DNA of 64,000 nucleotides from Bacillota bacterium (lineage in GTDB: Bacteria; Bacillota_I; Bacilli_A; Acholeplasmatales; UBA5453): contig JAEZHT010000078.1 in the NCBI GenBank assembly GCA_023436805.1, positions 40,113 through 104,112 of the forward strand, given 5' to 3'. Numbering within the stretch: the stretch's first letter is position 1; every line of letters starts with the position of its first letter. This document shows, one piece after another, positions 23,661-31,892 of the stretch. The position numbers were made by a program, and so were the translations under genes. The notes under the pieces are model-generated. The model saw only the letters and a list, made by a program, of their open reading frames with translations, searched no databases and was not told where the DNA came from.

Positions 23661-24512
23661 ATGAATAAAAATAAAATTGGCATTGTCGTCGACTCTACTT
23701 TCAATCTCAAACCAGAGTTTGTGAAAGAAAATGACATCCGTGTGGTGTACCTTGACATCATTGTTGGGGCAGACACCTACAAAGATGGTGACCTCACCAA
23801 CGACCAAATTTATGCATTTATCGATCAAAATAAAAAAGTATCCACGTCACAACCCGCACCGAATCGTTTCATGATTGCGTATCAATCCTTATTGGATGAT
23901 GGTTATGAACACGTCATTTGTTTGACTGTAGCGCAATCCTTAAGTGGGACATATAATAGCGCATTGCTTGCGAAAGACATGTTGGAACAAAAAGAACGTG
24001 TGACCGTAATAGATACAGCAACCGCCATCTGTGGCGCAGAGTATTTGGCGGAACGCTTGGTTGAACACATTAATCATAAAGACTCACTAGAGGCAGTCAT
24101 AAACGCGTTCACGCTAAATCGCAGTCATGGTTCGCTCATTTTCACGGTGGACGATTTGAATATTTTAGTCAAAAGTGGCCGCTTATCCAAAATTCAAGGG
24201 ATGATTGGTAACTTACTTAAAATCAAACCCATCCTTCGCTTTGATCAAGGTAAATTGTCAGTTGAACATAAAGTAAGAAGTACCGACGGTCTCGTTAATT
24301 ACCTCACTGCTGAAGTTGGGAAATTATCTGAAAAAGCCAAAACTGTGGTGCGAATAACTTATACAACCACTTCAGATGTTGCCCATCAATTTTATGAAAT
24401 GGTTAAAGAAAAGTTTGACAATGTATCTGTAAAAGTGAGTGGCACGATATCTGCTGTCATCGCCGTACATGTCGGTAAAGCCGGCTTAGGCATCTATCTA
24501 ACGAACGAATAA
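23661..24512 (+). CDS. DegV-family fatty-acid-binding protein
   Basis: A 283-residue DegV domain protein. Family features: VVDSTFNLKPEF, the VSTSQPAP segment, AQSLSGTYNSALLA and the C-terminal GTISAVIAVHVGKAGLG. DegV proteins bind fatty acids and serve as the FakB subunit with FakA, which phosphorylates exogenous fatty acids for phospholipid synthesis (family knowledge). In a mollicute that takes up fatty acids this role is plausible; fakA is not in the window. Confidence 0.88.
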   Translation: MNKNKIGIVVDSTFNLKPEFVKENDIRVVYLDIIVGADTYKDGDLTNDQIYAFIDQNKKVSTSQPAPNRFMIAYQSLLDDGYEHVICLTVAQSLSGTYNSALLAKDMLEQKERVTVIDTATAICGAEYLAERLVEHINHKDSLEAVINAFTLNRSHGSLIFTVDDLNILVKSGRLSKIQGMIGNLLKIKPILRFDQGKLSVEHKVRSTDGLVNYLTAEVGKLSEKAKTVVRITYTTTSDVAHQFYEMVKEKFDNVSVKVSGTISAVIAVHVGKAGLGIYLTNE

Positions 24513-24531
24513 GAGGGCAACCTCTTTTTTC
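24512..24531 (+). terminator. terminator of the degV unit
   Basis: AGAGG-GCAA-CCTCT hairpin with a T-run, overlapping the stop codon. Confidence 0.75.
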
Positions 24532-24558
24532 TTTTTCTTTTATCATATAAAAAACAAA

Positions 24559-24567
24559 TGATATAAT
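24559..24567 (+). promoter_or_regulatory. extended -10 promoter of the S1 protein gene
   Basis: TGATATAAT, the same extended -10 form seen before cdaA, pgi and tilS. No clear -35 box. Confidence 0.55.
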
Positions 24568-24587
24568 AAAACAAACGGGGTGGTTTT

Positions 24588-24911
24588 ATGTACCAAAAAG
24601 GCGACATCATCGATGTGGTAGTTACAGGCATCGCACCCTATGGTGTGTTTGTCAAAATCAACGAGTATACAGGTCTCATCCATATTTCTGAAATTTCAGA
24701 TAAATTCGTCCGTGATATCAGTCAATTCGCGATGACAGGGGACCAAGTCAAAGTGATCGTCATCGAAGCCGATGAAGAGAACAAGCAATTGAAACTCAGC
24801 TATAAAAAATGTGATCGTTCCAAGAAAATCAAAATTTGTGACATGAAGATTGGTTTTAAAACATTGGAAGAAAAACTGCCTGAGTGGATAGAAGAAAAAC
24901 TAAAATCATAA
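24588..24911 (+). CDS. S1-domain RNA-binding protein (CvfD/YugI type)
   Basis: A 107-residue protein with one S1 domain (residues 4-74: GDIIDVVVTGIAPYGVFVKI, GLIHISEIS, GDQVKVIVIEAD) and a short charged tail. Similar Firmicute proteins (YugI/CvfD) bind ribosomes or mRNA and act in stress and post-transcriptional control. It precedes pgi, which is also near yugI-type genes in Bacillus. It has its own extended -10 promoter and terminator. Confidence 0.85.
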   Translation: MYQKGDIIDVVVTGIAPYGVFVKINEYTGLIHISEISDKFVRDISQFAMTGDQVKVIVIEADEENKQLKLSYKKCDRSKKIKICDMKIGFKTLEEKLPEWIEEKLKS

Positions 24912-24950
24912 AAAATAAGCGTAGATGAACCCATCTGCGCTTATTTTTCT
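24911..24950 (+). terminator. terminator of the S1 protein gene
   Basis: Long stem AAAAATAAGCGTAGATG / CATCTGCGCTTATTTTT (one G-T pair) with a 4-nt loop and T-run. Confidence 0.92.
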
Positions 24951-24974
24951 TGATATTGGTGAATGTAAGCGGCT

Positions 24975-25028
24975 TGTAACCGTTTTATGAATGATATTTA
25001 TATCATAAAGAGTGAAAAGTGATATAAT
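24975..25028 (+). promoter_or_regulatory. pgi promoter region
   Basis: Extended -10 TGATATAAT (25020-25028). Upstream, TGTAACCGTTTTAT (24975-24988) matches the cre consensus TGWAARCGYTWNCW at 12 of 14 positions. Confidence 0.5.
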
Positions 25029-25055
25029 GGTATCGATCAAAAAGGATGTGTAAAC

Positions 25056-26366
25056 ATGATTAAATTAAATGCGAAACACGCAGTATCATTTTTAAACGAA
25101 AGCGTCCAATTAGACGCGAGAATCAAACAAATCCACAAACAAATTCATGAAAAAACCGGTAGAGGTAATGACTTCTTAGGTTGGTTAGATTTACCTGTCA
25201 ACTATGACAAAGCAGAATATCAAAGCGTACTAGAATCTGCTAAAAAGATCAGAGAACAATCCCAAGTCTTGGTAGTCATCGGGATTGGTGGGTCTTATTT
25301 AGGTGCCAAAGCTGCCCTAGAAATGTTACGCCCTGCATTCCCTAAAAAAGGCGATTTAGAAGTCATTTTTGTTGGCCATCAAATTTCTGCCGCTTATGCG
25401 AAATCACTCTTGGCTTACCTAGAAGACAAATCATTCTCCATCAACGTGATTTCCAAATCGGGGTTAACCACAGAACCTGCCATCGCTTTCCGCGTTTTCA
25501 AGCGTTATCTTGAAGAACGCTATGGCGAAGTAGAAGCAGCTAATCGTATTTATGTCACTACCGACAAAGCCCGTGGCGCATTGAAACAACTCGCCAATGA
25601 AAAAGGGTACCCTACTAATGTGATTGCAGACGATATCGGCGGTAGATACTCCGTATTAACGGCTGTTGGTTTATTACCAATCGCGGCTGCGGGCATTGAT
25701 ACGGATGCCATTTTAAAAGGTGCACAACAAGCATACAATGAATTTTTGAACGAATCTAACGTTGCCTATGATTACGCAGCACTCAGATATCGTTTATATA
25801 AGTCCGGTAAAAAGATTGAAATGCTTGTCAACTATGAACCAAGCTTGGTATTCTTCTCCGAATGGTGGAAACAATTATTCGGTGAATCTGAAGGCAAAGA
25901 AAACAAAGGCTTATTTGTTGCTAGTGCCGCATTCTCAACAGACCTTCACTCTTTAGGACAATACATCCAAGAAGGTGAAAGGGATCTATTTGAAACCGTC
26001 ATCAAAGTCAACCGTACCAAAGAAGACCTCGTCATCGAGTCTGAACCAGTCGATTTGGATGGCTTAAACTACCTAGCGGGTAAGTCGATGCAATTCGTCA
26101 ATGAAAAAGCATTCCAAGGCACGCTCTTAGCCCATGTCGATGGTGGTGTACCTAACATCGTCTTAGAAATCGAAACCATCAACCCAGAAACCTTTGGTTA
26201 TATGGTCTATTTCTTTGAAAAAGCCTGTGCAATGTCCGCTTATTTGTTAGATGTTAACCCATTTGATCAACCAGGCGTTGAATCCTATAAAAAGAATATG
26301 TTCGCTTTATTAGGTAAAAAAGGGTATGAAGATTTAAAACACGAACTTGAAAAGAAATTGAAGTAA
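25056..26366 (+). CDS. pgi: glucose-6-phosphate isomerase
   Basis: Interconverts glucose-6-phosphate and fructose-6-phosphate. The 436-residue length matches the short bacterial form. Visible motifs: [17 protein letters not shown] near 72, [17 protein letters not shown] (sugar-phosphate loop) near 130, [14 protein letters not shown] near 195, and the C-terminal [15 protein letters not shown] with the active-site Lys. The upstream terminator and an extended -10 promoter make it a single-gene unit. It links the starch products of the mal locus to glycolysis. Confidence 0.97.
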   Translation: MIKLNAKHAVSFLNESVQLDARIKQIHKQIHEKTGRGNDFLGWLDLPVNYDKAEYQSVLESAKKIREQSQVLVVIGIGGSYLGAKAALEMLRPAFPKKGDLEVIFVGHQISAAYAKSLLAYLEDKSFSINVISKSGLTTEPAIAFRVFKRYLEERYGEVEAANRIYVTTDKARGALKQLANEKGYPTNVIADDIGGRYSVLTAVGLLPIAAAGIDTDAILKGAQQAYNEFLNESNVAYDYAALRYRLYKSGKKIEMLVNYEPSLVFFSEWWKQLFGESEGKENKGLFVASAAFSTDLHSLGQYIQEGERDLFETVIKVNRTKEDLVIESEPVDLDGLNYLAGKSMQFVNEKAFQGTLLAHVDGGVPNIVLEIETINPETFGYMVYFFEKACAMSAYLLDVNPFDQPGVESYKKNMFALLGKKGYEDLKHELEKKLK

Positions 26367-26387
26367 AAAGGCGACCATCGCCTTTTT
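26365..26387 (+). terminator. terminator of pgi
   Basis: AAAAAGGCGA-CCA-TCGCCTTTTT hairpin, overlapping the stop codon. Confidence 0.9.
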
Positions 26388-26452
26388 GTTTCCTTATAAA
26401 GCACAACGTTTTTCTTTATTGAGAAAAATGTTAAAATAATAACGGTGATATC

Positions 26453-26899
26453 ATGAAAGAAAAATTCACAAATTCAGCCAAAGAAACCACCTTTTTGGGG
26501 TATCAAGTTGGCTTATTATTAAAACCCGGTTCTGTATTGTTATTAGAGGGTGACCTCGCTGCTGGAAAAACCACCTTTACCAAAGGGATTGGTCAAGCTT
26601 TAGGCATCAAACGAACCATCAATAGTCCAACATTCACCATCATGAAACGCTACATGATGGAAGAAAACAAATTATATCATGTCGATTTATACCGCTTGGA
26701 TGAAGTTGGTTCTGATTTTGATTTAGAAGACTACATCAATTCTGACGGTATTTCTGTCATTGAATGGCCGCACAAAGTGAGCCATATTTTACCACGTGAA
26801 TATTTATTGGTTGAATTTGAAGATTTAGGCAATGACCAACGAAAAATCACTTTTAAAGCCAAAGGCGAAAAGTATGAAAGGGTGGAATATTATTTATGA
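26453..26899 (+). CDS. tsaE: t6A biosynthesis ATPase TsaE
   Basis: P-loop ATPase that works with TsaB and TsaD in making N6-threonylcarbamoyladenosine in tRNA. The 148-residue protein has Walker A GDLAAGKTT (near 35), a T-x-N-S-P-T-F-T motif (TINSPTFTIM), HVDLYRLD, and VIEWP. It overlaps tsaB by an ATGA junction. First gene of tsaE-tsaB-rimI-tsaD, the same order as ydiB-ydiE in Bacillus. Confidence 0.94.
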   Translation: MKEKFTNSAKETTFLGYQVGLLLKPGSVLLLEGDLAAGKTTFTKGIGQALGIKRTINSPTFTIMKRYMMEENKLYHVDLYRLDEVGSDFDLEDYINSDGISVIEWPHKVSHILPREYLLVEFEDLGNDQRKITFKAKGEKYERVEYYL

Positions 26900-27480
26900 A
26901 CCAAATTTTATTTGACTCAGCTACCGGCGTCTTGGTGATGGCCCTCGCGAAAGATGGCAGAATGATTGACTATTCCATCCGAATCGGTAAAAAAGACCAT
27001 GCAAAATACGTGGTTGACCGTATGGACCAGATGCTCAAAAGAAAATTACTCACCATCGATCAAATCGATGAAATCATTGTGGGGTATGGCCCGGGATCCT
27101 ATACTGGACTACGCATCGCTGTGATGGTAGCGAAAATGCTCGCTTATACCAAGCGAATCAAACTCAAAGCAGTATCCTCATTATACTTTTTATCAAGCGG
27201 TATTGAAGAACCCATCGCACCGATGATCGATGCCCGTAATGGCAACGTCTTCGCTGCGATCTTCGGTCCAAACCAAATGATCCTCGAAGAAGGGTTATAT
27301 ACCACTGAGTATGTGAGAGAGTTTGCGAAAGCACATCAGGTTAAACCGTATTTCATCGACGAAAGACATTATGAGATTGATACGAAGAAAATCATCGAAC
27401 ATAGTTTTGAAGTCAAAGATGTGCATCATTTCGTGCCTAACTACTTAAGAATCACAGAAGCGGAGCGCAATCTCGAATGA
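26896..27480 (+). CDS. tsaB: t6A biosynthesis protein TsaB
   Basis: A 194-residue inactive ASKHA-fold partner of TsaD. Features: the N-terminal FDSATGVLVMAL strand, GYGPGSYTGLRIAV (the family's most conserved block, near 70), and APMIDARNGNVFAAIF near 115. Its start overlaps the tsaE stop (ATGA) and its own stop overlaps rimI in the same way, implying translational coupling. Confidence 0.93.
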   Translation: MNQILFDSATGVLVMALAKDGRMIDYSIRIGKKDHAKYVVDRMDQMLKRKLLTIDQIDEIIVGYGPGSYTGLRIAVMVAKMLAYTKRIKLKAVSSLYFLSSGIEEPIAPMIDARNGNVFAAIFGPNQMILEEGLYTTEYVREFAKAHQVKPYFIDERHYEIDTKKIIEHSFEVKDVHHFVPNYLRITEAERNLE

Positions 27481-27929
27481 TCCGAAAAATGACCATAGAA
27501 GACATCAATACCGTGGTTGACCTCGAAATGACAGTCTTTGGACACACCCTCGGTTACGATATGATATATAATGAAATTACAAACCACCCTTTTGCGCATT
27601 ACTTCGTCCATGAAAAAGATGGCGAAATCATTGGGTATGTGGGTTTATGGATCAACGATGACATTGGTCAAATCGTGAACTTTTTGGTCAAACCATCTTT
27701 TCAAAATCAAGGGTTAGGCAAACTTTGGATGCGTTTTGTGATGGATTATTTCAAACAAAAACAAGTCCATATCATTTCATTAGAAGTGAGAGAGACCAAT
27801 GAAAAAGCAATTCGATTGTATGAATCGATTGGATTTAAGAAGAGTTATAAGCGTCCTAAGTATTACGATAATAAAATCGACGCACACGTGTTAATTTGGA
27901 GGGATAATGATGCTGATCTTAGCCGTTGA
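27477..27929 (+). CDS. rimI: ribosomal protein S18 alanine N-acetyltransferase (GNAT)
   Basis: A 150-residue GNAT acetyltransferase. The acetyl-CoA loop appears as [16 protein letters not shown] (about 80-95) followed by [22 protein letters not shown], typical of RimI. The name rests on these motifs and on its place between tsaB and tsaD, where rimI usually lies. It overlaps tsaB by 4 bp and tsaD by 23 bp. Confidence 0.88.
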   Translation: MIRKMTIEDINTVVDLEMTVFGHTLGYDMIYNEITNHPFAHYFVHEKDGEIIGYVGLWINDDIGQIVNFLVKPSFQNQGLGKLWMRFVMDYFKQKQVHIISLEVRETNEKAIRLYESIGFKKSYKRPKYYDNKIDAHVLIWRDNDADLSR

Positions 27930-28902
27930 ATCCAGCTGCGATGAATCCTCAGTCAGTATTGTGAAAGATGGGAAAACCGTCTTAAGCAACGTGGTTTTAT
28001 CACAAATAGATATTCACAAAGTATATGGTGGTGTGGTACCAGAAATCGCGTCACGCCATCACATTGAAAATATGACCATCGTTTTTGAAGAAGCGTTAAA
28101 ACAAGCCAACGTCACTGAACAAGACATCGATGTGGTTGCTGTTACAGAAGGACCCGGATTAATCGGTTCATTATTGGTAGGTATCAATGCAGCGAGTGCG
28201 TTCGCGTTTGCCCACAACAAACCATTACTCGGTGTCAATCATATGATTGGACACATTTACTCAGCCAACATCGAAAACGACATGAAATTTCCACTGGTCG
28301 CTTTGGTCGTTTCTGGTGGACACACTGAACTGGTATATATGAAAGACCACATGTCCTTTGAGCTCTTGGGCGAAACCCAAGATGACGCCGTAGGTGAAGC
28401 CTACGATAAAGTCGGACGGATGTTGGGTCTAGCTTATCCAGGGGGCCCCGTCATCGACAAATTGGCACAAGTTGGTAAACCAAGCTATGTTTTACCAAGA
28501 CCGATGATCGATGAAGATTCCTATGACTTTTCATTCTCTGGTTTAAAGAGTGCTGTAAACAACATGATTTACCACATGAAACGTAAAGAAGAAGTCGTGA
28601 ATGTGGAAGATATGTGTGCCTCATTTCAAATGAGTGTGGTGGATGTATTGGTATCCAAACTCAAAAAAGCAGCCAACGATTATAACGTTAAACAAATCCT
28701 CATCTGTGGCGGTGTGGCCGCCAATAAAGGCCTCAGAAAACGTGTCTTTGAAACTATCACAGACAAAGAAATCATCATTCCATCGATGCAGTATTGTACC
28801 GATAATGCAGCGATGATAGGTGCGGCAGCGTATTATACTTATCAACAAAAAGGCCCACTCAAAGACTATATCTTAGGTGGACAATCCTCATTAGATTATT
28901 AA
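27907..28902 (+). CDS. tsaD: tRNA threonylcarbamoyltransferase TsaD
   Basis: Transfers the threonylcarbamoyl group to A37 of ANN-decoding tRNAs. The 331-residue ASKHA protein has [10 protein letters not shown] at the start, [37 protein letters not shown] (metal-binding His pair), [11 protein letters not shown], and FSGLKSAV plus [12 protein letters not shown]. Two adjacent in-frame ATG codons (27907 and 27910) are possible starts. Last of the t6A block. Confidence 0.95.
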   Translation: MMLILAVESSCDESSVSIVKDGKTVLSNVVLSQIDIHKVYGGVVPEIASRHHIENMTIVFEEALKQANVTEQDIDVVAVTEGPGLIGSLLVGINAASAFAFAHNKPLLGVNHMIGHIYSANIENDMKFPLVALVVSGGHTELVYMKDHMSFELLGETQDDAVGEAYDKVGRMLGLAYPGGPVIDKLAQVGKPSYVLPRPMIDEDSYDFSFSGLKSAVNNMIYHMKRKEEVVNVEDMCASFQMSVVDVLVSKLKKAANDYNVKQILICGGVAANKGLRKRVFETITDKEIIIPSMQYCTDNAAMIGAAAYYTYQQKGPLKDYILGGQSSLDY

Positions 28903-28930
28903 ATAACTCAAAATAAAAGGGGTGAGTGTT

Positions 28931-30343
28931 GTGAAGTTCTTGTTTAAGTTAGTACTTAGAATCACGATTGTTTTACTCGTTTTAGGTTTAATTTTCATTG
29001 TTTTACCACTGGCACTGTTGTATAAAAAGACAACTGCACCAACCGATCAATATGTAGAATCGTCTGAAACGGTGTTCTATACCGCTTTAGACAATGAATT
29101 ATCGACATTGATCACCGATTCGAATGAAGATTCGGTCACGTTGAGCGTGACAGAAGCGTTCCTTAACCGCGTCATTCAAAAAGCATTATCGAAAGACAAT
29201 CCAAAATACCTCAATCCAACTTATGCAGGTGAAATTGAACATGATTATATGATGGTCTTTGGTGGTTCCGCAGGCCTTAAAGGGGTGTGGACCACGATTA
29301 GTGATGACCAAATTAAAATCACTGCAGGTGCTGATTTTGTTGTCGGCGGATCTGTTTTATATCAAACTGGACTTGAAATTGTCTTCGAGGTTTTATTGGC
29401 TGAAAGTGATGAATACTTCTTGAAGGTTGAGAAAATCCAACTGGGAAGCATGAAATTACCACTCAAGCAATCTTATCAATTGACCAATTTCATCGTGAAT
29501 CAAGTTACCAGCAAGAGTTTGAATGAGCTGGTGGCTGAATACATGAGTTTTGGTGATTTTAATGCTGAAGACTTCAGTTTTGCTATAGGTGAAACCGAAT
29601 TGACCGATTACTTATACGATATCGATCCAACCTTCGCCGCTTTACTCAAAATAATTTACAAAGAATCATTGTTGGTGATGGACATCTCCGATGAAGGTTT
29701 TGATATTGCTTTAAATTTAGGTGCATTCAGAAGACTAAATACGGATTTAGATGCACCAGTATTCACCAAGTGGGAAAGCGAGGCCGACAAAGCCGCTTTC
29801 ATGACAGGGTTGGCAGCCCAAGCGGCGACCAACGCGATATTAAATCCAACGGACCCAAGCATGGATTTAACAGAAGCAGACGTGAATGCCATTTTGGATT
29901 ATACGTTGGGAGAAAAAGTTCAATTTGATTTCCCAATCAAGTTTAAACTCAATGGTAATGATGTCGAATACAAGTTTAGTTCAACCAACTTATTCGTACG
30001 TATGCAAGGTACAGTCTTATCGATTCATTTAAAGATGACATTAACCAAAGTCGGTATGGCTGGTTCATTTGACATGCAGTTTAATTTGAGAGGTAACATC
30101 AGTATGAACGCCACTGGCGATATGGTCTTAACCATCATAGACGCCAATATCGGTGAAATCGATTTAGACCAAGCCACCCTGGCTGGTTTGATTGCTGTAT
30201 TTGATGCCGATTTGATGGTAGGTAATACCATTGTCATACCAAAAGAAAAAATCAATGAAATGTTCCAAGGGTCTGGTATCGTGATCAATAACAGCTATGT
30301 GATCAACGGTGAACTCAGATTGCACTTTGGACTAGACAGTTAA
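28931..30343 (+). CDS. membrane-anchored protein of unknown function
   Basis: A 470-residue protein with one N-terminal membrane segment (about 6-32) and a large outer part rich in beta-strand patterns, where NxFLNRVIQKAL, LPLKQ and FNLRGNISMN segments occur. It resembles in outline the anchored SMP/YpmS-like or LolA-like proteins with long beta-sheets, but I do not recognise a named family. GTG at 28931 is preferred over GTG 28922 because AAAGGGGTGAG lies at the right distance only for the former. It follows tsaD by 28 bp and ends at a terminator. Confidence 0.78.
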   Translation: MKFLFKLVLRITIVLLVLGLIFIVLPLALLYKKTTAPTDQYVESSETVFYTALDNELSTLITDSNEDSVTLSVTEAFLNRVIQKALSKDNPKYLNPTYAGEIEHDYMMVFGGSAGLKGVWTTISDDQIKITAGADFVVGGSVLYQTGLEIVFEVLLAESDEYFLKVEKIQLGSMKLPLKQSYQLTNFIVNQVTSKSLNELVAEYMSFGDFNAEDFSFAIGETELTDYLYDIDPTFAALLKIIYKESLLVMDISDEGFDIALNLGAFRRLNTDLDAPVFTKWESEADKAAFMTGLAAQAATNAILNPTDPSMDLTEADVNAILDYTLGEKVQFDFPIKFKLNGNDVEYKFSSTNLFVRMQGTVLSIHLKMTLTKVGMAGSFDMQFNLRGNISMNATGDMVLTIIDANIGEIDLDQATLAGLIAVFDADLMVGNTIVIPKEKINEMFQGSGIVINNSYVINGELRLHFGLDS

Positions 30344-30349
30344 TTATTG

Positions 30350-30378
30350 GACCCATTTGTAAAAGAATGGGTCTTTTT
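30350..30378 (+). terminator. terminator after the anchored unknown protein
   Basis: GACCCAT / ATGGGTC hairpin with an 10-nt loop and a T-run. Confidence 0.82.
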
Positions 30379-30405
30379 CATGCTAAAATGGGGATGGGTG
30401 ATGTT

Positions 30406-31332
30406 ATGAATGAAACGCTATATGCAAAAACCAATAAAAAAATAAACCGTTTGGGTTTTGGTGCATGGCAGCTTAACAATTCCTTATGGGGAACCATGTC
30501 TGAAGAAGATGGCATCGCCTTGGTAAAAAAGGCCATCAACCAAGGTATAAATTTCTTTGATACGGCACCAGGGTATGGCTCAGGTATGAGTGAAATCATC
30601 TTAGGTAAAGCCATCAAGGGTCATCGTGAAGCAGTCGTCATTAATACCAAACTCGGTCATAAGGCGGATGGTAACACTGATTTTTCCGTCGAATCTTTAG
30701 AAAATCAAGTCAAAGAATCACTAAAACGAATCGATATCAAATATTTGGATAGCGTTATATTACATAACCCAAGTCGAGATATTTTAGAAGGTAAAACCAC
30801 TCATTTTCAAGTGTTGAGTCAGATTAAACAAAAAGGACTCATCCGTGCTTTTGGGGTATCCATCGATACATATGATGAGTTGGAAACAGTATTAAAAAAC
30901 AACGATATTGATGTGGTTGAAATCTTGTTCAATGTCTTTTTTCAAGGTCCGTCTAGGGCATTTAAATTGGCGAAAGACAAAGGGGTGAGTCTGATTGCGA
31001 AAGTACCCCTAGATTCAGGATGGTTGACAGGCAAGTATGATGAACATGCCACATTTACAGGCATTCGAAATCGTTGGAGTAAAGAAGTCATCCACCATCG
31101 TGGGTTGCTAGTAAAACAGCTTAAAACCATCACGCAAAGTGAGAATTTAACACCATACGCTGTTGGTTTTATTTTGTCATACCCTGAAATCACCACCGTG
31201 ATTCCTGGGATAAAAACATTCGAACAGCTCCATGAATTCACAACAAATGACTTCATCATCAGCGATGAAATCAAACAACAGATGATTGACCTCTATGAAA
31301 GAGAGATTAAAAACAATCCATTGCCTTGGTAA
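30406..31332 (+). CDS. aldo/keto reductase
   Basis: A 308-residue NADPH-dependent reductase fold. The catalytic tetrad is visible: Asp and Tyr in FFDTAPGYGSG, Lys in INTKLGHK, and His in VILHNPS. The C-terminus has AVGFILSYPEITTVIPGIKT, a common family pattern. The natural substrate is not readable. ATG 30406 is preferred over an upstream ATG at 30367, which lies inside the terminator stem. It stands alone between a terminator and the rdd promoter. Confidence 0.88.
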   Translation: MNETLYAKTNKKINRLGFGAWQLNNSLWGTMSEEDGIALVKKAINQGINFFDTAPGYGSGMSEIILGKAIKGHREAVVINTKLGHKADGNTDFSVESLENQVKESLKRIDIKYLDSVILHNPSRDILEGKTTHFQVLSQIKQKGLIRAFGVSIDTYDELETVLKNNDIDVVEILFNVFFQGPSRAFKLAKDKGVSLIAKVPLDSGWLTGKYDEHATFTGIRNRWSKEVIHHRGLLVKQLKTITQSENLTPYAVGFILSYPEITTVIPGIKTFEQLHEFTTNDFIISDEIKQQMIDLYEREIKNNPLPW

Positions 31333-31364
31333 TGGGTTTTTTGAATATGTAACGGGTGCCAAAC

Positions 31365-31393
31365 TTGTTATGTAAGCGCTAATCATGTATAAT
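31365..31393 (+). promoter_or_regulatory. promoter of the rdd-amylase operon with cre-like site
   Basis: TTGTTA (31365-31370) and TATAAT (31388-31393), exactly 17 bp apart. The spacer contains TGTAAGCGCTAATC (31371-31384), matching TGWAARCGYTWNCW at 12 of 14 positions, with a perfect central AAGCGCT core. A bound CcpA-like repressor would sit between the two promoter boxes. Confidence 0.75.
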
Positions 31394-31426
31394 GAATCCG
31401 AAATTAGAAAAGAAACGAGGTTTCTT

Positions 31427-31891
31427 ATGATCCCATCCTTTGAAAAACGTGTTCGCGCCTTCGCGATTGATACATCTGCCGTCATGCTCATGTTGATGAT
31501 TGCTTACCCCATGCCTCAAACCTTCCCAGGTCTTTTAGGGGAAGTACTGGTCTATGTGATTGGGTTAGGTGGATTTTTAGGTTTTTACTTACTACCCTAT
31601 GTGTTTTCTAACGGTCAAAGCTTTGGCAAACGCATCCAAAAAATAAAAATAGTCGACGTCTCTGGAGAACCTGCCCCACTTTGGCGCATTCTCCTCAGAG
31701 AAGTCTTTAAATTAACCTTATCGGTATTTACTTTTGGGATTTACATGGTCATCAGTTTCTTCATCTTAAGTGACCAATCGAGAACCACCCACGATTACAT
31801 TTTCAAAACGAAAATGATTGATTTAGAAAAACGCACCGAACGTGATCATTACTTTGGAACCACCGAAAGTCTCAGAAAGAAAGGACTCTAA
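31427..31891 (+). CDS. RDD-family membrane protein
   Basis: A 154-residue protein with the RDD pattern: KRVRAFAIDTSAVMLM at the N-terminus (R-x-x-A-x-x-x-D), two to three membrane segments, and FSNGQSFGKRIQKIKIVD, then WRILLRE. RDD proteins are poorly known; some are linked to ion or solute transport. The start at 31427 is set by an ACGAGG site; 14 upstream codons overlap the promoter. The alpha-amylase gene starts one base after its stop, so they form one operon. Confidence 0.85.
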   Translation: MIPSFEKRVRAFAIDTSAVMLMLMIAYPMPQTFPGLLGEVLVYVIGLGGFLGFYLLPYVFSNGQSFGKRIQKIKIVDVSGEPAPLWRILLREVFKLTLSVFTFGIYMVISFFILSDQSRTTHDYIFKTKMIDLEKRTERDHYFGTTESLRKKGL

Positions 31892-31892
31892 T

